This document shows, piece by piece, positions 33,461 to 41,321 of a stretch of 64,000 nt of DNA. The stretch comes from Streptococcus ovis DSM 16829 (lineage in GTDB: Bacteria; Bacillota; Bacilli; Lactobacillales; Streptococcaceae). The DNA is taken from assembly GCF_000380125.1 (NCBI RefSeq), contig NZ_KB904580.1, positions 96,301 through 160,300 of the forward strand. The letters are read 5' to 3'. Numbering within the stretch: position 1 is the stretch's first letter; each line of letters opens with the position of its first letter. A program made the translations under genes and the position numbers. A model generated the notes under the pieces. It had not been told where the DNA came from. It searched no databases and was given only the letters and a program-made list of their open reading frames with translations.

Positions 33461-33491
33461 AAAAGTTCCTAGAATATTTCTAAGAACTTTT
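33461..33491 (-). terminator. Rho-independent terminator of psuKG
   Basis: AAAAGTTCCTAGAA pairs with TTCTAAGAACTTTT (one mismatch), with T-rich flank on the minus strand, 8 bp after the psuG stop. Confidence 0.75.
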
Positions 33492-33498
33492 TTGTTGT

Positions 33499-34419
33499 TT
33501 ACAATTTTTGATAGCTACTAGCAATTTGTGCGCCAACTTTGGCATTGTTATACACCAATTGAATGTTAGCTGCCAAGCTCTTACCTTCTGTCAATTCAAC
33601 GATTTTACCAAGCAAGAATGGGGTAATGTCTTTTCCGACGATACCATTTTCTTCAGCTTCTGCAACAGCTTTTTCGATAATTTCATTGATGTATGCCTCA
33701 TCCAATTCGTGTTCTTTTGGAATCGGATTTACTACTAACAAACCGCCTGACAAGCCGAGATTTTCACTTGTTTTGGTAATAGCTGCGATGGTATCAACAG
33801 AATCTGTCGAGCTATTTAATTTGTAAGGGCTAGTACTTGTATAGAAAGCTGGCAAGACATCTGTCTTGTACCCAATGACTGGTACACCTTTTGTTTCCAA
33901 GTATTCCAAGGTCCGTGGCAAGTCCAAAATGGATTTCGCACCTGCACAGATAACGGTCACAGCAGTTTGTGACAATTCATCCAAGTCGGCGGATACGTCC
34001 ATTGTGTCCTCAAAACCACGGTGAACGCCACCAATACCACCTGTGACAAAGAATTTAATCCCAGCAAAAGCAGCACCAATCATGGTTGTTGCAACAGTCG
34101 TTGCTCCAATTCGTTTGGTCGCAATGATTTCTGCCAAATCACGACGAGAAACTTTTGCTACATTTTTTTCAGTTGCTAAACGTTCCAAATCCGCCTCTGA
34201 CAAACCAATTTTATACTTTCCATCCATGATAGCAATGGTTGCTGGTACTGCACCATTGTCACGGATGATTTGTTCAACGGTTTTTGCCATTTCAACGTTT
34301 TGTGGGTAAGGCATTCCGTGTGAAATAATAGTAGATTCAAGCGCTACAATCGGTTTTCCAGCTGCTTTCGCTTCCGCAACTTCTTGTGAAAATTCTAAAT
34401 ACTGATCAAGATTTAACAT
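33499..34419 (-). CDS. psuG: Pseudouridine-5'-phosphate glycosidase
   Basis: 306 residues. Breaks the C-C glycosidic bond of pseudouridine 5'-phosphate to uracil and ribose 5-phosphate. Typical segments are [16 protein letters not shown], the catalytic/metal region [30 protein letters not shown] and [10 protein letters not shown] start at the ATG 34417-34419; the codon before it is TTG. The gene overlaps the kinase gene psuK by 14 bp. With PsuK it salvages pseudouridine from RNA turnover. Confidence 0.95.
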   Translation of the reverse strand: MLNLDQYLEFSQEVAEAKAAGKPIVALESTIISHGMPYPQNVEMAKTVEQIIRDNGAVPATIAIMDGKYKIGLSEADLERLATEKNVAKVSRRDLAEIIATKRIGATTVATTMIGAAFAGIKFFVTGGIGGVHRGFEDTMDVSADLDELSQTAVTVICAGAKSILDLPRTLEYLETKGVPVIGYKTDVLPAFYTSTSPYKLNSSTDSVDTIAAITKTSENLGLSGGLLVVNPIPKEHELDEAYINEIIEKAVAEAEENGIVGKDITPFLLGKIVELTEGKSLAANIQLVYNNAKVGAQIASSYQKL

Positions 34420-35521
34420 CAAATAATTCCTTTCTTTCTTGTAAAAATGTGTGGCGAGAAAGTGATTTTCTCACCGTATCTTGTGACAAAATAGTATGAT
34501 AGGCATTGGTCAATCCAAATTCTAGACATTCCTGCGTTGAAAACTGATTCAACCAACCAAAGAGGACACCTGCTGAAAGAGAGTCTCCTGCACCAGTCGC
34601 ATCTACCAAATGCGGCACCCGCTTCGGCTCTATTTCTATGGACTGACCGTCCTGATTCGCATAATACATGGACTTGGCTCCACGAGTCATCAAGACCTGC
34701 TTTACACCACGAGCCAGCCACATTTGGGCGAGTGTCTGAAACTCCTCTTCTGTCTGAACAGTTGTATCAAAGAAATACTCACTCTCATCCTGATTGACAA
34801 TGAGCCATTCCACGCCTTCTAACTGACGCGGCAAATGATTCATCTTAGGAGCAGATACCGGTATGATAAAGAGAGGGATTTGCTTCTCACGCGCCAATTC
34901 AATCAGATAGGCCAAACTCTCCTGCGGCAGATTCAAATCTACTATTAAAACCTGGGCCCTAGTAAGCAACGTTTCATACTGTTCCAACCAAGAAACCGTC
35001 ATCGTATCACAAATGGCCATGTTGGCTAAAGCAATATTCATTTCACCATCTTGGTCAATGACAGCTGTGTAGGAACTCGTTGCCTCAGTAGCATCAACTT
35101 CCACCTGTCTCAGGTTGATATAGGATTGAGAAGAAGATTTGATCATTTCCCAATCTTGATCATCCCCTGCTCGAGACAACATGAGGACATTTTCACCCAG
35201 ACGACCCAAATTTTCAGCAATATTGCGTCCCACACCACCAATCGAAACCGAGCTAGTTACAGGATTTGAGGTCTTTTGAATCAAGGTTTGTGTCGCATAA
35301 AATTTGCGGTCCACATTCATTCCACCAATACAAATTACAGGGGCTTCGTCGTTGATAATATAAGCTCTACCCAATAAATAGTTTCTTCGAATCAAGTCCG
35401 AAATACTATTGGCCAAGGCTGATCGCGACATCCCAAGCTCATCCGCAATGTCCTGTTGAGAATGGAATGGGTGCTTACGAATCACTTCTAAAATGGCTAG
35501 TTCTTTTTCTGTAAGAGCCAT
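34406..35521 (-). CDS. psuK: Pseudouridine kinase (PfkB family) with N-terminal HTH
   Basis: 371 residues. Residues 1-60 are a winged-helix domain ([32 protein letters not shown], of which [15 protein letters not shown] is the HTH). Residues 62-365 form a ribokinase-type PfkB kinase with GGMNVDRKF at the start, [15 protein letters not shown], and the catalytic [12 protein letters not shown] (Asp as base). Phosphorylates pseudouridine for PsuG. The fused HTH suggests that the kinase also regulates its own operon. ATG followed by psuG in overlap. Confidence 0.92.
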   Translation of the reverse strand: MALTEKELAILEVIRKHPFHSQQDIADELGMSRSALANSISDLIRRNYLLGRAYIINDEAPVICIGGMNVDRKFYATQTLIQKTSNPVTSSVSIGGVGRNIAENLGRLGENVLMLSRAGDDQDWEMIKSSSQSYINLRQVEVDATEATSSYTAVIDQDGEMNIALANMAICDTMTVSWLEQYETLLTRAQVLIVDLNLPQESLAYLIELAREKQIPLFIIPVSAPKMNHLPRQLEGVEWLIVNQDESEYFFDTTVQTEEEFQTLAQMWLARGVKQVLMTRGAKSMYYANQDGQSIEIEPKRVPHLVDATGAGDSLSAGVLFGWLNQFSTQECLEFGLTNAYHTILSQDTVRKSLSRHTFLQERKELFDVKS

Positions 35522-35819
35522 CTCTCACCTCCTCTTTTTGTGACAAAGTTCTAAAAAGTGATTTTTGTTTACAAATGCATTCTACAACTTTTTTCTACAC
35601 TTTACAAGCAAAAACTGTAAAAATTATGATTTTTTGAATGCGCATACAATCAGCGCGTACAAGTGATGAACTCTCTTTTCTCTTATTCCATTTGTCTATT
35701 CGTCTAAAATAGTATCTGTTTTACAAATAAGTCATTGAGAGCTAATATTTATCATCTGCTTGACTTTCTATCAGAAATCGTATACACTTAATGTATACAA
35801 CAAAAATGGAGTATAGAGC
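35522..35819. other. Intergenic region between psuKG and the toxin-antitoxin pair
   Basis: 298 bp, AT-rich and without a credible ORF. The right end holds the toxin-antitoxin promoter and operator; the left end should carry the psuK promoter. A short GC-rich palindrome-like patch (GCGCATACAATCAGCGCG, 35640-35657) lies in the middle. No structured RNA is apparent. Confidence 0.5.
35760..35798 (+). promoter_or_regulatory. Toxin-antitoxin promoter with autoregulatory palindrome
   Basis: -35 TTGACT (35760-35765), 17-bp spacer and -10-like TACACT (35783-35788). The palindrome GTATACA-CTTAA-TGTATAC (35780-35798) overlaps the -10, as expected for repression by an AbrB-type antitoxin. GGAG (35808-35811) is the ribosome site. 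Confidence 0.72.
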
Positions 35820-36032
35820 ATGGTAACAGTAAAAGCTAGAAAAGTTGGTAATTCGATGACAGTCACAATTCCCAAACACCTCTCCATTCAGGAAGGAACA
35901 GAATTCTCCGTGTACAAAGGGGTAGATGGCGTGATTGTACTTGCACCTAAACTCACCAATCCCTTTGATGGAAAAACAGATTTGACGATGACTGACGACT
36001 TTGAAGGAGTAAAACTCTTAGAGAATGAATAA
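35820..36032 (+). CDS. AbrB/PemI-type antitoxin
   Basis: 70 residues. Residues 1-45 are a swapped-hairpin AbrB/MazE DNA-binding fold (KARKVGNSMTVTIPKHLSI, EFSVYKGVDGVIVLAP). The C-terminal 25 residues are acidic (DLTMTDDFEGVKLLENE) and should wrap the toxin. The stop overlaps the toxin start by 8 bp, so the pair is translated together. It likely binds the palindrome over its own promoter. Confidence 0.88.
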   Translation: MVTVKARKVGNSMTVTIPKHLSIQEGTEFSVYKGVDGVIVLAPKLTNPFDGKTDLTMTDDFEGVKLLENE

Positions 36033-36384
36033 TGCATACATCCCCCAAAAACAAGATTTGGTATGGATTGACTTTTATCCTTCAGCAGGAAAGGAAATTC
36101 AGAAACGCCGACCAGCTCTAGTAGTATCTAGTTACAATTATGCTAAACAAACAGGATTTGTTTCCGTTTGCCCCATCACTCATGGGCAAGAAAAACTGCG
36201 AAGGCAGAATTTATTGATTGATATCAACCATCCACACATTGATGGAGCAGTCAACCCCTTTCAGCTCCATACCTTTGACTATCGGGCTAGAAAAATCCAA
36301 AAAATTGGACAGCTAGATACTTGGGCCTTTCAAAAGGTCGTCCAATTATACCAGTATATTTTCGAAGATGAAGAAAACCGCTAG
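36025..36384 (+). CDS. PemK/MazF-type toxin (mRNA endoribonuclease)
   Basis: 119 residues. MazF/PemK fold: start region QKQDLVWIDFYPSAGKEIQKRRPALVVSS (motif GxExxxxRPxxVxS; here GKEIQKRRPALVVSS), then VCPITHG with the conserved Thr, and ...NPFQLHTFDYRARKIQKIG. These regions hold the catalytic Arg and Thr of MazF-type RNases. Partner of the AbrB-type antitoxin with which it overlaps. Target sequence unknown. Confidence 0.9.
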   Translation: MNNAYIPQKQDLVWIDFYPSAGKEIQKRRPALVVSSYNYAKQTGFVSVCPITHGQEKLRRQNLLIDINHPHIDGAVNPFQLHTFDYRARKIQKIGQLDTWAFQKVVQLYQYIFEDEENR

Positions 36385-36401
36385 AAAATCCTAGTGGTTT
36401 T
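36374..36401. terminator. Bidirectional terminator between toxin and mnmM
   Basis: AAAACCGCTAG (36374-36384) pairs with CTAGTGGTTTT (36391-36401), one wobble pair. It contains the stop codons of both convergent genes. Confidence 0.8.
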
Positions 36402-36954
36402 TGTTTGTTATTTTCTCAATCATCACCAAAAACGGTGGGGTATTGATTTGGTTCAGTGGCTGATAGAGCATCGCCGTAAATGCTGTCTGGTCTAGTGTCT
36501 GCACATAATCTAGCACCGCATCTTTTTCCATATCGCCACCTTCATGACCGTAATAAATCATGATCGCCACGCGCCCACCGACTTCCAGTTGCGCTAGGAT
36601 TTTTTCGATGGCTATCAAGGTTGTATCTGGCTTGGTAATAACAGATTTATCCGCACTTGGTAGGTAACCGAGATTAAAAATGGCTGCACGAATCGGCTCT
36701 GAGACGTAACTATCTACCACTTCGTGCCCAGCTAAAATCAATTCTGCATTATCTAGGCCTAGTTGAGCCAAACGTTCACTGGTTTTCTGCACCGCTTGTT
36801 CCTGAATATCAAAAGCATAGACTTTCTTAGCTAAACCAGCAAGAAATGCTGTGTCATTGCCATTTCCCATGGTCGCATCTACCGCAATGCTATCTTTATC
36901 TAGCACCTCTGCTAAAAAATCATGCGAGAGGTGAATGGGGAGTTTTATCATCAT
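36391..36954 (-). CDS. mnmM: tRNA wobble-uridine methyltransferase MnmM (YtqB family)
   Basis: 187 residues. SAM-dependent methyltransferase of the YtqB (rRNA_methylase-like) family, recently shown in Gram-positives to methylate nm5(s2)U34 to mnm5(s2)U34 in tRNA. The SAM-binding motif DATMGNGNDTAFLA (26-39), AFDIQEQAV, FNLGYLPSADK (family hallmark) and MIYYGHEGG are present. The partner radical-SAM gene mnmL lies 1.6 kb away on the same strand. Start at MMIKL with AAGGA upstream. Confidence 0.88.
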   Translation of the reverse strand: MMIKLPIHLSHDFLAEVLDKDSIAVDATMGNGNDTAFLAGLAKKVYAFDIQEQAVQKTSERLAQLGLDNAELILAGHEVVDSYVSEPIRAAIFNLGYLPSADKSVITKPDTTLIAIEKILAQLEVGGRVAIMIYYGHEGGDMEKDAVLDYVQTLDQTAFTAMLYQPLNQINTPPFLVMIEKITNKNH

Positions 36955-36976
36955 TGGTTTCCTTAACTATTCTGTA

Positions 36977-37678
36977 TTAAAAATTGTCCCTTAAATGTCT
37001 CAGTCTTGTAAACTCGGCGACGTCTGCTGCCATGAGGAGGCGATTGACTTGTTTTTCGACCCCTATAGTGGATGGCAAACTTGGGATACCTTTGCCCACT
37101 TTGAGCTTCATTTGCTCATAGTAATCTTCAGTAAACTCGTCTGAATTTTGTGATAGGCTAAATCGTAAATTCGTCAAAGTGTACTCATGACCAGCATAGA
37201 CTTTCACCTCATCTGCTAAATTTCTGAAGAAGGTCATGGATTGATACTGGGCATTATAACCCCCTGTAAAAACTCTTCCACACCCTGCTGAGAAAAGCGC
37301 ATCGCCACACAGAAGATGCTCTTTATCAACAAGGTAAGAAATGTGTTCCTCCGAATGACCAGCCGTTAAAAAGACATCAATTTGTGCCCCATAGAGCGCA
37401 ATACTGTCACCATCTGCTAAAACCGTATCTACCAAATGGCTAACTTCTTTGGGGCCGTAGGTTTTAACATCAGGGTAGTTGGCCACAATCTCGCCAATAC
37501 CATCCACATGGTCCGAATGCACATGCGTGATTAAAATAGCACCCGCTGTCAGCTGGTTTTGCTCCAAATAATCTAAAACAGGCTGAGCCTCTCCTGGATC
37601 AACAATAATAGCTTCGTCACCTTGTGACCATACCCAAATGTAATTATCCACTAATGCGGGGATTGCGGGGATGTTCAT
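36977..37678 (-). CDS. MBL-fold metallohydrolase, glyoxalase II type
   Basis: 233 residues. Metallo-beta-lactamase fold with the dinuclear metal motif THVHSDHVDG (His52, His54, Asp56, His57), then HSEEH, a further Asp in LLCGDALF and a C-terminal His in AGHEYT. The C-terminal helix bundle is that of hydroxyacylglutathione hydrolases. It may hydrolyse lactoylglutathione-like thioesters in methylglyoxal detoxification; streptococci with gshAB could use it. Directly downstream of the kinase-like gene (11-bp gap) and upstream of mnmM. Confidence 0.85.
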   Translation of the reverse strand: MNIPAIPALVDNYIWVWSQGDEAIIVDPGEAQPVLDYLEQNQLTAGAILITHVHSDHVDGIGEIVANYPDVKTYGPKEVSHLVDTVLADGDSIALYGAQIDVFLTAGHSEEHISYLVDKEHLLCGDALFSAGCGRVFTGGYNAQYQSMTFFRNLADEVKVYAGHEYTLTNLRFSLSQNSDEFTEDYYEQMKLKVGKGIPSLPSTIGVEKQVNRLLMAADVAEFTRLRHLRDNF

Positions 37679-37689
37679 GTTATTTCTCC

Positions 37690-38475
37690 TTATCCAAACA
37701 CTTCAAAATAGGCAATCGCCTCTAGTAGTTCTAAATTGATATTTCCCCGACCGTAAGAATCTAAAAAATAGTCCCGATAGCGATTGGTTTGTAAATTATA
37801 AGCTAGTGACCACACGGTCCAAAAAAGGTCAATATGTTTGTCACCCAAACCAGCACTATCCCAATCAATCATTGCCTGAAACTGCCAATCGTTTAAGATG
37901 ATATTAGGCAAGCAAAAGTCTCCGTGAATCAGCGTATCCGTTTCTAAACAGGGAGAGTACTCTAGAACCTTTTTATATGCACTGCTCCTATCGGTTTTCT
38001 TTTGATGTGAAAACAAATAGTGAGAATCAAAATTTCCTACTTGATAACCAGCTTCTACAGCTTTCAAATACTCTCTTGTCCGATTTCCAACCAAATTCTC
38101 ATCAACTGTCAATGCATGCAATTGGCTCATGCATTCTGCTAATGTCTGACAAAGTTTCTTAGGATTAGCTAAGTACTGGGCAGAACTCGCGTCCTCTCCC
38201 TCTACCTTAGCCGTCAGCAACCAATCTTGATCATCGGACACATAATCAATAACTTCTTGAGCAAGTCCCTGTGATGCGAAGTAGCGTGTTAGAGCCACTT
38301 CTTTCTCTAAACTTCCCTTAGTAGCCTTTTTCAAGAAATATCTTTGGTCCTTGTCAATAAAATAAACACAGGCAGCTGGTGAACTGCTGCTATCGTATAT
38401 GATGCTATTTTTCGTAAATTTATCGAAAGCTTTTGGAAATTGTAAATCGTCTAATGGTAGCAATTCTTTTTTCAT
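37690..38475 (-). CDS. APH(3')-like small-molecule kinase
   Basis: 261 residues, the fold of aminoglycoside 3'-phosphotransferases and choline/homoserine kinases. Nucleotide part with YFLKKATKGSLEKEVA (Lys-Glu pair), hinge LLTAKVEGEDAS, catalytic LIHGDFCLPNIIL (Asp) and metal-binding AMIDWDSAGLGD. It is embedded among housekeeping genes on the chromosome, so it is probably a metabolic kinase or intrinsic gene; sequence similarity alone does not show drug resistance. Substrate unknown. Confidence 0.78.
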   Translation of the reverse strand: MKKELLPLDDLQFPKAFDKFTKNSIIYDSSSSPAACVYFIDKDQRYFLKKATKGSLEKEVALTRYFASQGLAQEVIDYVSDDQDWLLTAKVEGEDASSAQYLANPKKLCQTLAECMSQLHALTVDENLVGNRTREYLKAVEAGYQVGNFDSHYLFSHQKKTDRSSAYKKVLEYSPCLETDTLIHGDFCLPNIILNDWQFQAMIDWDSAGLGDKHIDLFWTVWSLAYNLQTNRYRDYFLDSYGRGNINLELLEAIAYFEVFG

Positions 38476-38543
38476 CTATTTGACCTGCATCAGTTTCTAA
38501 TATGGTTACAAGGTAAAACCGCTATCGCAGTTTTTTTTATTTT

Positions 38544-39479
38544 CTACCTCAAAATGTCCACTGGACATTTTGAGCCCTGCACGCTCCCTCTTCTCTCCAT
38601 TTCTTTGTCAATGGCGTTGAGGACTTCCCATTTGTTGAGGCTCCACATGGGGCCAATCAGCATATCGCGTGGGGCATCGCCTGTAATCCGGTGAATGACC
38701 ATGTGCTTAGGAATGATTTCCAATTGGTCGCAGATGATGTTGACATATTCTTCCTGACTGAGTAGCTGCAAGCGTCCTTCGTGGTAATCCCGTTGCATAC
38801 GGGTATTGGTCATGAGGTGCAAAAGATGGAGTTTGATGCCATGAATATCGTTATCTGTTACACAGCGACGCACATTTTCCACCATCATCTCATGGGTTTC
38901 CCCTGGAAGTCCGTTAATCAAGTGAGAGACGATTTCAATTTTTGGCGCTTGCTCACGAATCCGTTTGACCGTCTCCACATAAAGCTCGTAGCTATGCGCT
39001 CGGTTAATCAACTCTGATGTCGCTTCATAGGTCGTCTGTAAACCCAACTCCACCGTCACATGCATGCGCTCGGACAATTCAGCCAGATAAGCAATGGTTT
39101 CATCAGGCAAACAGTCTGGTCGAGTACCGATATTAACTCCAACGACACCTGGCTCATTGATGGCCTGCTCATAACGCTCACGGATAACATCCACGTGCGC
39201 ATGCGTATTAGTATAATTTTGGAAATACACCAGATATTTCTTCACATCTGGCCACTTACGATGCATAAAGTCAATCTCATGGTAAAATTGCTCACGAATG
39301 GGTGCATCAGGGGCGACAATGGCATCGCCAGATCCCGATACCGTACAAAACGTACAGCCACCATGAGCAACCGTTCCATCACGATTAGGACAGTCAAATC
39401 CTGCATCAATGGGCAATTTAAAAATCTTTTCACCAAATAATTCTCGATAATAATCATTGACAGTTCTATAACGTTTCAT
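38544..39479 (-). CDS. mnmL: Radical SAM protein MnmL (YtqA/TIGR01212)
   Basis: 311 residues. Elp3-like radical-SAM protein; Fe-S ligands in CPNRDGTVAHGGCTFC (Cys30, Cys42, Cys45; CX11CX2C), characteristic of TIGR01212. YtqA of Bacillus was recently linked to conversion of cmnm5(s2)U34 to the nm5 form, the step before MnmM; the symbol rests on that work. The last residues (SKCPVDILR) are encoded by a 21-bp palindromic repeat that has run into the reading frame. Same strand as mnmM, three genes upstream in the same direction. Confidence 0.85.
   Translation of the reverse strand: MKRYRTVNDYYRELFGEKIFKLPIDAGFDCPNRDGTVAHGGCTFCTVSGSGDAIVAPDAPIREQFYHEIDFMHRKWPDVKKYLVYFQNYTNTHAHVDVIRERYEQAINEPGVVGVNIGTRPDCLPDETIAYLAELSERMHVTVELGLQTTYEATSELINRAHSYELYVETVKRIREQAPKIEIVSHLINGLPGETHEMMVENVRRCVTDNDIHGIKLHLLHLMTNTRMQRDYHEGRLQLLSQEEYVNIICDQLEIIPKHMVIHRITGDAPRDMLIGPMWSLNKWEVLNAIDKEMERRGSVQGSKCPVDILR
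38551..38571. repeat. Short palindromic repeat (TGTCCA-C-TGGACA core)
   Basis: Perfect 10-bp arms AAAATGTCCA / TGGACATTTT around one base. Lies inside the 3' end of mnmL. The core GTCCA-n-TGGAC is shared with the hairpin at 43602-43624 after nadE, so both belong to one repeat family. A weak extra hairpin follows at 38515-38534. Confidence 0.65.
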
Positions 39480-39559
39480 GACTATTATTATAGCACATTT
39501 CTACACTATCAGATTTGAAAAATAAAGTAGTCGCTCCTATTTCAACAACTGCTTTTCCT

Positions 39560-40393
39560 TTATTTCACAACTGGAATCCAAAGCTCCATTTCATAGTCTG
39601 GGCTGTGCATATTTCCTTCGAAATACACCTCAAAATCCGGCGCACCTGAATGTCGGTAACCTATTTCAGGGAAAAAGACTTCTAGCGCATATTTCCAAGC
39701 CTGATGAATGGAAGATGGAATCGCTCCTCTCACTGGAACGATGGCATACTCTGCTTCTGCAATATCGATAATGCTGAGACCAAGTTCCCGCGCCTTTTCT
39801 TTATCCGTCACATGGTATCCTGCCATGTAGTTGATTCTTTCGTCTGCTGTGACATCCGAGCAAATCCCAAAAGATTGTCCATTGCCCAAGCTTTCTAATG
39901 TCTCAAAAGAATGCGTACCGTACAAGTCATCCCAGACGGCTGGGCACTGGCTATTGTCAATCTGTTCTCGTAAGACACCTGCTACTGAAAAAGCGACTTT
40001 CTTTTCAATCCGAATATCCATGGTTTTTCCTCCTGTAATCTTCAAGGATAATTGAACTTTTGGAAAGACCTTGAAAGACTTCCCATTTCTAACTTCTGAG
40101 GGTGTCGTTCCATGAAATTTCTTGAAAGCTGCACTGAAAGCATCAGCAGAATCATAGCCATATTTGAGAGCAATGTCAATGATTTTATCGGGTGATTGGC
40201 GTAGGTCATTCACCGCTTCAGACAGTCTCCGATTACGTAAATACTCCGTTAAAGTCATATCCGCTAGGATAGAAAATAGCCTACTAAACATTGGGTAAGA
40301 ATATCCTGACAACTGCTGAACTTGTTTCATATCCACTTCCACGTCCAACACGCTTTCCAGATAAGCCATGGTTTGGTTAAATTGATGCATCAT
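39560..40393 (-). CDS. AraC-family regulator with GyrI-like effector domain
   Basis: 277 residues. AraC DNA-binding domain at 5-105 (VQQLSGYSYPMFSRLFS; IIDIALKYGYDSADAFSAAFKKFHGTTPSE), then a GyrI-like/SHS2 ligand-binding domain (115-275) that ends GAPDFEVYFEGN...MELWIPV. Rob/SoxS-like architecture: such proteins bind small hydrophobic compounds and activate nearby genes. Divergent from the prepilin peptidase gene. An extended -10 (TGA-TATAAT) lies upstream. Confidence 0.88.
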   Translation of the reverse strand: MMHQFNQTMAYLESVLDVEVDMKQVQQLSGYSYPMFSRLFSILADMTLTEYLRNRRLSEAVNDLRQSPDKIIDIALKYGYDSADAFSAAFKKFHGTTPSEVRNGKSFKVFPKVQLSLKITGGKTMDIRIEKKVAFSVAGVLREQIDNSQCPAVWDDLYGTHSFETLESLGNGQSFGICSDVTADERINYMAGYHVTDKEKARELGLSIIDIAEAEYAIVPVRGAIPSSIHQAWKYALEVFFPEIGYRHSGAPDFEVYFEGNMHSPDYEMELWIPVVK

Positions 40394-40525
40394 ATTTCTT
40401 CACCTCTCATATAGAGTTTAACAATTTCTTTTCCCGATTGCCCTAGAATTTTCGTACAAAGATTAAGGGGATTTTCTTCATTATATCAATTTTTTATCCG
40501 CTTCTTCCATTTTCCAACTTCCTTT

Positions 40526-40533
40526 TGCGAATA
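40526..40533 (+). promoter_or_regulatory. Competence cin-box (ComX promoter)
   Basis: TGCGAATA, one change from the streptococcal cin-box TACGAATA read by the alternative sigma factor ComX, with a T-rich tract upstream (around 40486-40526). It lies only 7 bp before the ATG of the prepilin peptidase, a known late-competence gene. Confidence 0.75.
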
Positions 40534-40540
40534 AATAGGT

Positions 40541-41203
40541 ATGAAGACAATTTTACTATTTTTATTAGGGGCTTCGATTGGTTCATTCCTTGGCCTCGTC
40601 ATTGACCGTTTCCCTGAGGAGTCTATCCTCTTTCCTGCCAGCCACTGCAATCATTGTAAGAAGCACCTCAAGGCCTGGGATTTAATTCCGATTATTTCTC
40701 AACTTTCTACAAAGTCCAAGTGTCGCTACTGCCACAAAAAAATCCCTTATTGGTATGCCGTCTTTGAGTTCATCACAGGCTTACTAATTCTTTTAACAGG
40801 CTATCAAATCATTTCTATCCTTGAATGCCTCCTGCTTTTGACGGGCTTGGTACTAGCTGTCTATGACATCAAACATCAGGAATATCCCTTGATGATTTGG
40901 CTGGCTTTTACTATCATCACGCTTTGCTGTACTGGAATGAATTTCACCTTTATCTTTTGCATTTTACTAGCTATCGTATCTGAAATATACCCACTTAAAA
41001 TTGGGGCAGGAGACTTCCTCTATCTTGCGCTTTTTGCTCTTTGTTTTTCGCTGATAGATTTATTATGGATTATCCAGATTAGTTCTTTTCTAGGAATTAT
41101 CTTTATTTTTCTTCGGAAACAGCAGCAAGCCCCCATCCCCTTCATCCCTTTCTTACTTTTAGGTTTTATTTTCTACTTACCCTTTTCTCACACATTATTT
41201 TAA
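40541..41203 (+). CDS. Prepilin peptidase (A24 family), competence
   Basis: 220 residues. Aspartic membrane protease that cuts and methylates type-IV-pilin-like precursors for the DNA-uptake pilus. N-terminal cytoplasmic domain with zinc cysteines Cys36, Cys39, Cys61, Cys64 (HCNHCKK; KCRYCHKK), then seven or so helices. Catalytic aspartates in VYDIKHQ (Asp109) and KIGAGDFLY (Asp158). No Shine-Dalgarno is evident and the ATG is close to the cin-box, so the transcript may be leaderless or nearly so. Usually called comC, cilC or pilD. Confidence 0.93.
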   Translation: MKTILLFLLGASIGSFLGLVIDRFPEESILFPASHCNHCKKHLKAWDLIPIISQLSTKSKCRYCHKKIPYWYAVFEFITGLLILLTGYQIISILECLLLLTGLVLAVYDIKHQEYPLMIWLAFTIITLCCTGMNFTFIFCILLAIVSEIYPLKIGAGDFLYLALFALCFSLIDLLWIIQISSFLGIIFIFLRKQQQAPIPFIPFLLLGFIFYLPFSHTLF

Positions 41204-41247
41204 TCACCTTGCAGGACGACATCATCAAATACCAAGAAGCATGTGTC

Positions 41248-41278
41248 AAAGTTTGTGATTCTATACTACAAACTTTTT
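41248..41278 (+). terminator. Terminator or operator upstream of pncB
   Basis: Perfect arms AAAGTTTGT (41248-41256) and ACAAACTTT (41268-41276) with an 11-bp loop and a T run. It ends the prepilin peptidase transcript, or is an operator for pncB-nadE. Confidence 0.6.
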
Positions 41279-41288
41279 GGGTTAAATA

Positions 41289-41297
41289 TGCTATAAT
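41289..41297 (+). promoter_or_regulatory. pncB-nadE promoter (extended -10)
   Basis: TGC-TATAAT (TATAAT 41292-41297). AAGGAG ribosome site follows at about 41309-41315 with the ATG at 41322. Confidence 0.7.
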
Positions 41298-41321
41298 AGG
41301 GTCAATAAAAAGGAGAACATT

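Noticed and set aside
37690-38475. Acquired aminoglycoside resistance gene
   Set aside because: Only the kinase fold is shown; the gene is in core chromosomal context with no mobile element or resistance neighbours.
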